NCBI GenBank assembly: GCA_964626565.1
Contig: CAZVFX010000152.1
Span: 1 to 15,116 of the forward strand
Length of the DNA stretch: 15,116 bases
Direction: 5' to 3'
Origin: CAZVFX01 sp964626565
GTDB taxonomy: Bacteria > Myxococcota_A > UBA9042 > CAIXZC01
Numbering within the stretch: the first letter of the stretch is position 1; every line of letters starts with the position of its first letter. The notes beneath the pieces are model-generated. The model did not search any database. It was not told where the DNA came from and saw only the letters and a program-made list of their open reading frames with translations. Both the position numbers and the translations under genes were made by a program. Below are positions 1 to 6,984 of this stretch, piece after piece.

Positions 1-55
1 CTCCCCGGCATGCAACATGGACCTCATACTTCCCCGTCGAAACCGTGTCGCCCCC
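1..55 (-). ncRNA. ssrA: tmRNA, 5' end only (runs off window)
   Basis: Read on the minus strand from 55 downwards, the sequence begins GGGGGCGACACGGTTTCGAC and continues GGGG, which is the highly conserved 5' end of transfer-messenger RNA: the acceptor-stem 5' strand followed by the D-loop-like segment. About 20 nt later comes GCATGCCGGGG, matching the conserved GCATGCCGAGG-type segment before pseudoknot 1. tmRNA rescues stalled ribosomes together with SmpB. Only the first 55 nt are visible; the tag reading frame and the 3' tRNA-like half would lie left of the window. This copy is uninterrupted, so it is the likelier functional gene. The identification rests on recognised consensus, not a covariance-model search. 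Confidence 0.8.
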
Positions 56-83
56 AAAATATCAAATTGCTTCTCACTCCCGG

Positions 84-113
84 AGTCTACTCCACTGAAG
101 GAGCCAAAGTCAA
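84..113 (-). promoter_or_regulatory. candidate promoter for the downstream tmRNA copy
   Basis: On the minus strand TTGACT (108-113), an 18-bp spacer and TAGACT (84-89) fit a sigma70-type promoter. It would start transcription around 77, giving a leader of about 20 nt before the tmRNA 5' end at 55. tmRNA precursors are normally trimmed at the 5' end by RNase P, so a short leader is expected. The -10 match is moderate. Confidence 0.4.
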
Positions 114-153
114 AAAGCCGACAGAAGCAGCAACGACCTCCCCGGCATGCAAC

Positions 154-340
154 GGTGCAGCGACCCGCAGAGGACATGGCTGTCAGCGATAGCGTTCGCC
201 GGAACATCGGGGCCACGAGCAAGGCGTGACGACGAGGCATAGCCAAAGCTATGGCGAGGAGGAACAACGCAGCAGGCGCCAGCCGTTCGTGGACTCGATG
301 GCCGGCGAGACGGGCATGTGCCTCAAGCGGTCGCTGCGCC
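154..340. mobile_element. MITE-like foldback element inside the duplicated tmRNA segment
   Basis: This 187-bp segment starts GGTGCAGCGACC (154-165) and ends GGTCGCTGCGCC (329-340), which are inverted repeats with one mismatch in 12. The similarity continues inward imperfectly: GCAGCGACC plus an AGG..ACATG block occurs on both arms, and further in TCGCCGG..CATCG..CCACGA is found on both. The centre (about 246) is a perfect 6-bp stem, CATAGC (238-243), loop CAAA, GCTATG (248-253). The whole segment can fold into one long imperfect hairpin. It carries no credible gene. Its boundaries coincide with the break in tmRNA homology. No clear target-site duplication is seen. Confidence 0.6.
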
Positions 341-343
341 TAA

Positions 344-379
344 GACCTCATACTTCCCCGTCGAAACCGTGTCGCCCCC
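344..379 (-). repeat. 36-bp direct repeat (second copy at 20-55)
   Basis: Positions 344-379 and 20-55 are identical over 36 bp in the same orientation, 324 bp apart. A second 16-bp identity, 138-153 versus 1-16, continues the same homology after the foldback element. The repeat corresponds to the conserved tmRNA 5' end. It could support unequal recombination. Confidence 0.95.
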
Positions 380-425
380 TGATTGTCAAAGGCGGCTCGA
401 TGCCGCCCGGTGCTGCTACTTTCAC

Positions 426-453
426 AATATAGTTGGGAAGGGGCGGAATGCAA
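426..453 (-). promoter_or_regulatory. candidate promoter for the upstream tmRNA-like copy
   Basis: On the minus strand TTGCAT (448-453), a 16-bp spacer and TATATT (426-431) resemble a sigma70 promoter; the -10 matches the consensus at five of six positions. The start would be near 419, about 40 nt before the tmRNA-like start at 379. Between them the perfect hairpin GGCGGC/TCGAT/GCCGCC (391-407) would lie in the leader. This may be the ancestral ssrA promoter, left in place after the duplication. Confidence 0.45.
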
Positions 454-487
454 GCTTGGGCTTGCTGGTTGGCTGGGCAATCTCTCC

Positions 488-516
488 TTGTAACCTGTGG
501 CCTTCGGAAATATACT
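488..516 (+). promoter_or_regulatory. sigma70-type promoter of the PilT-fusion gene
   Basis: TTGTAA (488-493), a 17-bp spacer and TATACT (511-516) give a good -35/-10 pair. Transcription would start near 523, with a leader of about 27 nt to the ATG at 550. It is divergent from the tmRNA-directed promoter at 426-453. Confidence 0.6.
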
Positions 517-549
517 CGGTCTCGCACTTGATTCACGTTGGGAGAAACT

Positions 550-2403
550 ATGGAAACCCTACCTATTGAAGGGGACGTATTCGGCAAGATAGTGGTGGCT
601 TTACGAAGATCCACGCTCTTCAGCTCGTTGGACGACAAGCTGCTGTCGCAGATGGCATCCGCCTGCCATCTGCTGAAGTTTGCAGACCAGGAGGTGATGG
701 TCACCGAGGGGGAGCCTTCCGACTCCTTCTACATGATCTTGTCGGGCCAGGCCGCGGTGATGGCCAGACACCACGTCAGCGGTGAGCAGATCGAGTTGGC
801 GCGCTTGGGCAGCGCGGACGGCATAGGCGAGATGGGGCTGCTGATGGAGCAGCCGCGCAGCGCCACGGTGGTAACCACCATGCCGACCCTGGCGTTGAAG
901 CTGGAAAAGAAGCTGTTCGATGCGTTGTTCGACCGCACTTCGGGCTTTGCCCGTGCGGTGTGCCGGTCCCTGGGCGAGCGCCTGGCGCGTTCAGCGCGCA
1001 ACGTGGTGGGCAACGATTACGACCTGGCCGGCAATCCTCCGGACGGAGAGACCATTGCCATGCTGCCCATGGAATTTGTTCAGCGGCATCGGGTCATTCC
1101 GGTGAAGAAGGAGGGCAGCAAGCTGACTGTCGCGTTCGTGGAGGCGCCGACCCCCAGCACGTTGAACCTCATTCGAAGCCAGGTTCCTGGTATGGAGATC
1201 GCCTCGGTGAGCGTCGATGCCGCGGCGTTCAACCAGGTGTTGCAGTCCCAGGCGGGCAGTGAAGCGGTGGAAGCGGTGGTGGAAGCTGCAGCCTCCGCCC
1301 CGGCGGCAGGCGACGAGATCAAGGGCGGCAAGCTGCAGCTCGATCCGCTGCTGAAGCGGATGGTGGCTGAAGGGGCCTCAGACCTGCACCTGGCCGGGGG
1401 CAAGGCACCCCGCTGGCGCATCGATGGCGAGATGCTGGAGATTGGCGGACTGCCGACGTTGGAGCCCGAGGATGTCTGGGATCTGCTCGAGCCGGTAATG
1501 GCGGATGACAACAAGGAAGAATTTCAGGAGACCAACGATACCGACTATGCCTACGCGATCGAAGGGCTGGCCCGGTTCCGCGTAAACATGTTTCGCACGT
1601 CCGGGGGCGCATGCACCGTGATGCGTGTGATCCCAGCCAAGATCCTCACGATGGACCAGCTTGGTCTTCCCCCCGCGGTTGAGAAATTCTGCCATCACCT
1701 GAAGGGGATGGTGCTGGTGACCGGCCCTACCGGCAGCGGCAAGTCCACCACCCTGGCCGCGATGATCGATCACATCAACAAGACAACGCCGGGGCACATC
1801 ATCACGTTGGAAGACCCTATCGAGTTCGTGCACGAGAGCCGAAAATGCCTGGTGAATCAACGGGAATTGGGCGGGCACACCCAGTCGTTCAACCGGGCGT
1901 TGAGGGCGGCGCTGAGAGAAGACCCGGACATCGTGTTGGTCGGTGAGATGCGGGACTTGGAAACAGTGGAACTGGCGCTGGAAATCGCCAACACCGGGCA
2001 CCTTATATTCGGCACGTTGCATACCACCACGGCCATCGGCACCATCGACCGCATGGTGGAGATGTTTCCTTCCGACCAGCAGAACCAGGTGCGTTCATCC
2101 ATCGCCGACTCCCTCATCGGAGTGGTGGCCCAGAACTTGTGCAAGCGGGTAGGCGGCGGCCGCATCGGCGCGTACGAGGTACTGGTGTCCAATTCAGCAG
2201 CGGCCAATCTGATCCGCGAGGGCAAGACCCACCAGATCCTGAGCATCATGCAGACGGGAAAAGCGCTGGGCAACACCCTTCTCAACGAGGAACTGGCCAA
2301 GATGGTGGAGGGGAACAAGGTGACCTTTGAGGAGGCGTTGACCAGAACGCCGGACAAGCGGGATCTGGCGCGGCGTCTGGGGAAAGAGCTGCTGGAGAAT
2401 TGA
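550..2403 (+). CDS. PilT-family retraction ATPase fused to a cyclic-nucleotide-binding domain
   Basis: Predicted cytoplasmic hexameric ATPase (617 aa) that would power type IV pilus retraction. Residues about 20-140 form a CRP-type cyclic-nucleotide-binding domain with a phosphate-binding cassette (E94, R103 in GEMGLLMEQPRSATV). Residues about 165-235 look like the second half of a GspE/MshE N-terminal domain. Residues about 265-612 are a complete PilT core: SDLHL motif, Walker A GPTGSGKS (392-399), Walker B region with E466, His box H491 in GTLHT, and a PilT-like C-terminus (LIREGKTHQI). PilT is normally about 350 aa, so the N-terminal 260 residues are additional. ATG 550 was chosen because GGGAGA lies just upstream; an in-frame TTG at 538 has none. 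The nucleotide-sensing role is inferred from the domain. No other pilus gene is in the window. It could instead be a PilU-like accessory ATPase. Confidence 0.9.
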   Translation: METLPIEGDVFGKIVVALRRSTLFSSLDDKLLSQMASACHLLKFADQEVMVTEGEPSDSFYMILSGQAAVMARHHVSGEQIELARLGSADGIGEMGLLMEQPRSATVVTTMPTLALKLEKKLFDALFDRTSGFARAVCRSLGERLARSARNVVGNDYDLAGNPPDGETIAMLPMEFVQRHRVIPVKKEGSKLTVAFVEAPTPSTLNLIRSQVPGMEIASVSVDAAAFNQVLQSQAGSEAVEAVVEAAASAPAAGDEIKGGKLQLDPLLKRMVAEGASDLHLAGGKAPRWRIDGEMLEIGGLPTLEPEDVWDLLEPVMADDNKEEFQETNDTDYAYAIEGLARFRVNMFRTSGGACTVMRVIPAKILTMDQLGLPPAVEKFCHHLKGMVLVTGPTGSGKSTTLAAMIDHINKTTPGHIITLEDPIEFVHESRKCLVNQRELGGHTQSFNRALRAALREDPDIVLVGEMRDLETVELALEIANTGHLIFGTLHTTTAIGTIDRMVEMFPSDQQNQVRSSIADSLIGVVAQNLCKRVGGGRIGAYEVLVSNSAAANLIREGKTHQILSIMQTGKALGNTLLNEELAKMVEGNKVTFEEALTRTPDKRDLARRLGKELLEN

Positions 2404-2406
2404 GAA

Positions 2407-3753
2407 TTATTCCTTCCTCTTCGCTTTCCAAACGGTGAGTGCGAGGAGGAACGAAACTACTGTCGCGCTGATCCAGAAGGTGAATGCCTGATCGAAGTTG
2501 TAGACGTCCTTGCCATCGACGACGGTTTTGGACGCTTCGAGAAGAGCTCCGGAGATCCAATCCTGTGCTGCGGCGCCCAGGTAGCTGAACACGCCGATGA
2601 GGCCCATGGCTGCGCCGGCTGCGTTCTTGGATGAGAGGTCAACGGCCATGAGACCGCCAAGGTAGACCAGCAGTGCGCCCATGGAATACCCGAACAAGGC
2701 CAGGGACAGGATGTCTACCCACTCGTTGCCGGGCGGATTCAGATAGAACATCGTGAGTGCACCGGTATTCATCAGCCCGAAGACCAAGGCCGGGACATTC
2801 CTGCGAGCGTTGAACAACTTGTCTGAAATAAAACCGGAAGAGACGGCCCCGAGCGCACCGAATATGGGGCAAACACCCAAGGCCCCGCCGGCTTCAGTCA
2901 GCGGGTAGTCCTTGATGCGCTGCAGGTAGAGGATGCCCCAGTTGTTCACCGCGTACCGGGCTACGTACATGCAGGCGCTGGCCATTCCGAGGACCCAGAT
3001 AGCCGGGTTCCTGAGTACCGCCATCTGGACTCGTCCCACCTCTTTTTTTGTGGCGGGGGCGGAGACGACATCCTTTTTGTACACTTCTACCGGCGGCAGA
3101 CCATAGGTCTGTGGTCGGTCTTTGAGAGTATAAAAGAGAACGGCGGCCACCACCATACATGCCAGGCCGGGTCCCCAGAAGCCCCAGCGCCAGCCGAGTT
3201 GGGCGACGAGAAAGGACGTCCCGATGAAGGTGATGGCTTCGCCGAGGTTGTGGCCCATGCTCCACACACCGTACCTGGTGCCCCGTTCCCGGTCGCTGAA
3301 CCAGTGGGACAACGACGCCACGCTCGGGGCAGCCCCCATGGACTGGAACCAGCCGTTGACCCCCCACAGCACGGCAAAGAGCAAAAACATCTCGGTAAAG
3401 CCGAGGAAGAGGTTGATTATTGCCGAGGCCATGAGGCCTGCGGCCATGAACTTGCGGATGTTGCAGCGGTCTGCGAGGAAGCCGTTGGTGAGTTTGCCGA
3501 ACGCGTAGGTAAAAAACAGGGCGGAACCGATTTTGCCCAGTTCGGCAGCGGTAAAGACGTTCTCTTTAAGGATCGGGTCCTTTGCCACTGAGATGCTCAG
3601 CCGGCACAGGTAGAACAGGCCGTAGCCGAAGGTGACTGAGAGGAAGACACTCCACCGGTTTCGCTCGTAGGCCGTACTCACCTTCGCCGCGTCTTCGGAG
3701 ACGACAGGCAGGTCCGGGGAGGTGCGGAAGTAGTTGGTTACACGCGCAAACAT
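2407..3753 (-). CDS. MFS transporter, organophosphate:phosphate antiporter family (GlpT/UhpT/UhpC-like)
   Basis: 448-aa inner-membrane protein with about 12 hydrophobic segments. It matches the OPA branch of the major facilitator superfamily, which exchanges glycerol-3-phosphate or hexose phosphates for inorganic phosphate. R51 (FYLCRLSIS) and R266 (YVARYAVNNWG) sit where GlpT has its two phosphate-binding arginines, and H168 (GHNLGE) matches the conserved histidine of the GlpT AHNVGG motif. The mid-protein stretch LKDRPQTYGLPPV resembles UhpC. Transport is thus likely, but substrate and a sensor-like role cannot be decided. It converges on the PilT-fusion gene with only 3 bp between the stop codons, leaving no room for a separate terminator. 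The start has no Shine-Dalgarno sequence, and a -10-like box lies 6 bp before the ATG, so the transcript may be leaderless. Confidence 0.88.
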   Translation of the reverse strand: MFARVTNYFRTSPDLPVVSEDAAKVSTAYERNRWSVFLSVTFGYGLFYLCRLSISVAKDPILKENVFTAAELGKIGSALFFTYAFGKLTNGFLADRCNIRKFMAAGLMASAIINLFLGFTEMFLLFAVLWGVNGWFQSMGAAPSVASLSHWFSDRERGTRYGVWSMGHNLGEAITFIGTSFLVAQLGWRWGFWGPGLACMVVAAVLFYTLKDRPQTYGLPPVEVYKKDVVSAPATKKEVGRVQMAVLRNPAIWVLGMASACMYVARYAVNNWGILYLQRIKDYPLTEAGGALGVCPIFGALGAVSSGFISDKLFNARRNVPALVFGLMNTGALTMFYLNPPGNEWVDILSLALFGYSMGALLVYLGGLMAVDLSSKNAAGAAMGLIGVFSYLGAAAQDWISGALLEASKTVVDGKDVYNFDQAFTFWISATVVSFLLALTVWKAKRKE

Positions 3754-3759
3754 GGCGCG

Positions 3760-3788
3760 AGCATAGAGGAAAACCGTCTAGGGCACAA
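3760..3788 (-). promoter_or_regulatory. candidate promoter giving a leaderless transporter mRNA
   Basis: On the minus strand TTGTGC (3783-3788), a 17-bp spacer and TATGCT (3760-3765) lie in the 50-bp gap after the response-regulator gene. The -10 box ends 6 bp before the ATG at 3753, so transcription would begin at or next to the A of the start codon. This fits the absence of a ribosome-binding site. Read-through from the kinase/regulator operon is also possible. Confidence 0.4.
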
Positions 3789-3803
3789 TGACCTCCGCCA
3801 AAT

Positions 3804-4817
3804 TCAGGAATCGCCGAAGCAGTTGTTGTCCCTGTTGCAGACGGCCTGGCAGGCGTTCACCACCTCGGGGTCGAAGAGGACTCCCCGTTTGTCACGGATC
3901 TCCGCCAGTGCTGTTTCGATGCCGAGGGCCGGGCGATAGGGTCGATGGGAGGCCATAGCCTCTACGACGTCGGCCACTGCGAGGATACGAGCTTCCTGGA
4001 GGATTTCGTCTCCGGGGATGCCTAGAGGGTAGCCGGTGCCGTCCGACCGTTCGTGGTGCTGATGGACGATATCGGCCAGGGGCCACTGGAAATCAATCTG
4101 ATTCAAGATGTCGAACCCGGCCCCTGCGTGCTCCCTTACCAGGGAGAACTCCGCCTGGCTCAGGTGGGTCGGTTTGGCGAGGATTTCGGCCGGAATGTGC
4201 AACTTGCCGATGTCGTGCAGCAGGCCGGCCAGGCGCAGTCCTTCCCGCTGGTCTTCGCCCATCCCCATTTCTTCGGCGATGGCGCAAGCCAGTTTCGCCA
4301 CGCGCCGCTGGTGGCCGGCGGTGTAGGGGTCCCGCATTTCCATGGCTGAGGCCAGGGCGGTGACCGTGGCCTCGACAGTCTGCCGCAGCTTCTCGGTGCG
4401 GGCCCTGACCAGATCTTCCAGTCCCTCCTGGTATCGGCGATTCTCATCCTCCAGCGCCTTGAATCGGGCCGCGTCCCTCACCACCTTGCACAGCGTCTTG
4501 CGGGACACAGGTTTGGCCAGGTAGTCAAAGGCTCCGTGTCTCACCGCCTCGGCGGCCGAGTCGATGCTGGGCTCACCGGTGATGAGGATCACCTTGGCGT
4601 GAGGAGCAGAATGCTTGAGGCGGACGAGCAAGTCCACGCCGCTGAGTCGGGGCATGACAATATCGGAGACAACAACATCTACCTCGTTCGTTTCGAGCAC
4701 TTGCAGGGCCTGGGTCGCGTCTCCCGCAGTGACCGCGGAATGCCCATCTCTCTCCACAAAGGCCTGGATCGTCTTCCTCAAGGCGGCTTCGTCGTCGACT
4801 ATCATCACTCTGGCCAT
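3804..4817 (-). CDS. response regulator with HD-GYP domain (c-di-GMP phosphodiesterase)
   Basis: 337 aa, two domains. REC receiver, residues 1-115: acidic pocket D8/D9, phospho-acceptor D52 in SDIVMP, conserved K102 in AKP. A helical linker (115-150) leads to an HD-GYP domain (about 150-330) with the metal ligands and signature present: H170, H201-D202 (HDIGK), H230, H254-H255, the GYP motif at 262-264 and D283. HD-GYP proteins hydrolyse cyclic di-GMP, so activity is predicted to be controlled by phosphorylation of D52. ATG 4817 was chosen because GGGGGAAG lies about 4 nt upstream; an upstream in-frame start at 4919 would overlap the kinase gene and lacks REC-like sequence. The kinase gene ends 31 bp upstream, so the two form an operon and a likely cognate pair. 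The C-terminus (CNRDNNCFGDS) has two cysteines of unknown use. Confidence 0.92.
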   Translation of the reverse strand: MARVMIVDDEAALRKTIQAFVERDGHSAVTAGDATQALQVLETNEVDVVVSDIVMPRLSGVDLLVRLKHSAPHAKVILITGEPSIDSAAEAVRHGAFDYLAKPVSRKTLCKVVRDAARFKALEDENRRYQEGLEDLVRARTEKLRQTVEATVTALASAMEMRDPYTAGHQRRVAKLACAIAEEMGMGEDQREGLRLAGLLHDIGKLHIPAEILAKPTHLSQAEFSLVREHAGAGFDILNQIDFQWPLADIVHQHHERSDGTGYPLGIPGDEILQEARILAVADVVEAMASHRPYRPALGIETALAEIRDKRGVLFDPEVVNACQAVCNRDNNCFGDS

Positions 4818-4848
4818 GAGCTTCCCCCTTTCCGCGGTCCTCGCGGGT

Positions 4849-6570
4849 CTAGTTTCCCAGCGACCACCGGTTATCAGACCGGAGGTCAAGATAGAAACGA
4901 GTGAACTGCCCCTCTTCACTTTCCACTCTCAGCTGCCCGAGGTGGTCTTTCGCGATGCCATGACTGACCGACAATCCCAGGCCGGTCCCTTCCTCACGAG
5001 GTTTGGTGGTGAAAAACGGATCAAAAATCCGCTCCGCCAGTCCGGCCGGCACGCCGGTCCCGTGGTCCTCCACCATGGTGACGACCCACGTTTCCCCTTC
5101 CCGCTCCTCTATCCGGGCCCTGACGATTACCACCTTGTCTTCATGGTAGCCGGTGTAGCGGCTGTTGAGCGCATCCCGGGCGTTGGTGAGCAGGTTCATT
5201 ATGATCTGCTGAATCTGATTGCTCCTGCACTTGACCGTGGGGAGGTCTTCGGGAACGTCCACCTCCATCCGGATCTGGTCTTTAGCCAGCACCTTCCTTA
5301 TGAGCGAAACTGTGCCGTTGACAATGTCCGCGATACGCGCCGGGCTGTGGGCCTCCTGTTCCTGCCGGGCGAAAGCGAGGAGTGCTCGCACGATGGTTGC
5401 TACGCGTTGACTGGCCTCGGTAATATGCCGCGCACTTTCCGCTGTAGGTCCCGAAGGATCCGAATCTTCGCTGATCAAATCGGCGCAATTGAGGATGATG
5501 CTGATCGGGTTGTTTATTTCGTGCGCCACGCCGCTGGCTAGGGTGCCGATGGACTCCAGCTTCTGCTGTTGGCGAAGTTGCGCTTCCAACCGCTGCCGCT
5601 CCTCTTCGGCCCGCTCGCGCTCAGCCAGTTCTTCCTCCAGTCGCGCCTTGGCCTCGGCCAGGTCTGCGGTCCTTTCCGTCACTCGGCGCTCCAGGTCATC
5701 ATGAGCTTCTCTCAGCGCCTGCTCTGCCCGGAACCGCTCGGTGAGGTCGTGCAACAAGACCACGGTGCCGGAGAACTTCTCGCTGATGTCCAACATGCGC
5801 TGCAGGCTGACCCGGAAATGGCGGACTCCCCCAGAAGTCTTGAGCTGCTTCTCTCCGGACAGTTCGGCCAATCCGCCCGTCGCCATGGAATCCAGCTCGC
5901 CCTGCAACCAATCGACACGCCCGCCTTGCTTCCCTTCACCGTAGTAAGTCCCTCCCGGAGCGGAGCTTCCGAGAAACACCTCAGCCCAGGCTTTGTTGAG
6001 GTTTTCGATTCGCCCGGTAGGATCCACGAACGCCGCCGGTTCCCGGAGGGACTCGAACACTGTCAGGTACCGGTTCTTCTCGTTTGTCATCCGCCGATTG
6101 GCGTCCTGCAACTCGGTGACCGTCTCCTGTCGGCCGAGCGCAGCCCATTCGACGCAAAATCCCAACTCTACCCGATCGAAGAACCGGTCCACGAACAGCC
6201 GATAGAGTTCGCCCTGTTCCGGGGAGAAGTCCGCCTCGGCAATCAGATCAACGTAGCTTTGCCGGTAGTACTTCATGAGGCCGAGAAACATGTCCAGGGT
6301 AACGCCTCTGGAGCGGTGCAGCCGGGCCTCAGTAATGCCGAATGCGGCAATGGGGTCTTCTGTGTAGTCCTCATCCGGCCCCAGTTCCGGTGGGCCGTCC
6401 CACTTTTCCAACGCGGCCAGCATCGGCTCGGTCAAGCCTCTCAACGACACCCGCCAGGCCTCGGCCAGAGTCGAGGTGTATTTTGCGTAGCCCCGCCGCT
6501 TGGTGTAGTCGGCGAGCCGGTGCATGAGCCAATCTTCGGAATCAGAAAGCAGTTCAGCAAGTGGCTTCAT
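4849..6570 (-). CDS. soluble PAS sensor histidine kinase
   Basis: 573 aa with no transmembrane segment, so a cytoplasmic sensor. Residues 1 to about 160 are all-helical and resemble the RsbR-type N-terminal regulatory domain. A PAS domain follows (about 170-290), then a charged coiled coil (about 300-340) and a HisKA domain with phospho-acceptor H350 in SGVAHEINNP. The ATPase domain has the N box (QIIMNLLTNARDAL), G1 (VEDHGTGVP), F box (FDPFFTTK) and G2 (GTGLGLS), so catalysis should be intact. The start at 6570 was preferred over 6600 because AGGAG (minus strand of 6578-6582) sits 7 nt before this ATG, while the upstream ATG has no ribosome-binding site. It lies 31 bp ahead of the REC/HD-GYP gene and presumably phosphorylates it. 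The signal is unknown. Confidence 0.92.
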   Translation of the reverse strand: MKPLAELLSDSEDWLMHRLADYTKRRGYAKYTSTLAEAWRVSLRGLTEPMLAALEKWDGPPELGPDEDYTEDPIAAFGITEARLHRSRGVTLDMFLGLMKYYRQSYVDLIAEADFSPEQGELYRLFVDRFFDRVELGFCVEWAALGRQETVTELQDANRRMTNEKNRYLTVFESLREPAAFVDPTGRIENLNKAWAEVFLGSSAPGGTYYGEGKQGGRVDWLQGELDSMATGGLAELSGEKQLKTSGGVRHFRVSLQRMLDISEKFSGTVVLLHDLTERFRAEQALREAHDDLERRVTERTADLAEAKARLEEELAERERAEEERQRLEAQLRQQQKLESIGTLASGVAHEINNPISIILNCADLISEDSDPSGPTAESARHITEASQRVATIVRALLAFARQEQEAHSPARIADIVNGTVSLIRKVLAKDQIRMEVDVPEDLPTVKCRSNQIQQIIMNLLTNARDALNSRYTGYHEDKVVIVRARIEEREGETWVVTMVEDHGTGVPAGLAERIFDPFFTTKPREEGTGLGLSVSHGIAKDHLGQLRVESEEGQFTRFYLDLRSDNRWSLGN

Positions 6571-6984
6571 TCCGCTACTCCTGGTACCGGTTTCCAGCAT
6601 CTATTACGGGGTGGGAGCATCTTGCTTCCCCATCTTCTTCGTAGCAAATGTCGCATAAGTCGGAAAGTCAGAGAGCACCGGCCCCGGCGGGCTTCGGCGT
6701 GTACTCGACACACGCTGTCGTCGGGAGCGGGCGACCGGACCCATGCCGGAATCAGGTTTTCCCTTAGATGCCTTTCAGGGATTCCCTGACGGGCTCACAG
6801 GGGGAGTAGAAAGGCAGAGCCGAAGATGTCACATTGAGGTTTTCGGATTGCAGAATGGCAGCAAGTGGGGCAGTCTGTACTCTGGAGGCCGCGGGATTGT
6901 CGGGCTTGGGGCTTGAGCGACGGCAGAAGCAGCACCCTGAGCGTCGGCGCCGGGCCTGGAGTGCGTCGGCAATGCAGGAGAAAC
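6571..6984. other. intergenic region between divergent operons
   Basis: About 0.4 kb without a credible gene. It should hold the promoters of the leftward kinase/regulator operon and of the rightward HAD gene, but I found no convincing -35/-10 pair for either. The ribosome-binding sites are clear at both ends: AGGAG at 6578-6582 on the minus strand and AGGAG at 6976-6980 on the plus strand. A perfect 7-bp inverted repeat lies at 6775-6789. No tRNA-like T-loop or other RNA signature was recognised. Confidence 0.6.
6775..6789. promoter_or_regulatory. perfect palindrome, possible operator
   Basis: TCAGGGA, one central T, TCCCTGA: perfect 7-bp arms in the middle of the divergent intergenic region. 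It is too short and lacks a T-run for a terminator, so a dimeric regulator site is more likely if it has a function at all. Confidence 0.3.

Larger units (their letters stand above)
56..379 (-). pseudogene. partial upstream duplicate of the tmRNA 5' end, interrupted
   Basis: A second tmRNA 5' end starts at 379 on the minus strand and is identical to the downstream copy for 36 nt (344-379 versus 20-55). A further 16 nt match (138-153 versus 1-16) follows, but only after a foldback insertion at 154-340. Without the insertion, roughly 135 nt of tmRNA-like sequence remain before the next tmRNA start at 55. I see no tag-peptide frame and no T-arm or acceptor 3' strand (no GTTCGA-type T loop, no CCA end) between 56 and 379. 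It is therefore most likely a broken partial tandem duplicate. A structured leader co-transcribed with the real ssrA remains possible. Confidence 0.6.

Noticed and set aside
391..407. Hairpin considered as an intrinsic terminator
   Set aside because: No T-run follows on either strand, only TTTG on the minus strand.
348..704. 118-codon reading frame on the minus strand
   Set aside because: It overlaps the strong PilT-fusion gene and its promoter, and its C-terminal end is a translation of the tmRNA 5' sequence, a known source of spurious proteins.
5569..6789. 406-codon plus-strand frame opposite the histidine kinase
   Set aside because: The minus strand encodes a complete kinase with all catalytic boxes; the plus frame has no domain-like sequence and is an antisense shadow of GC-rich coding DNA.
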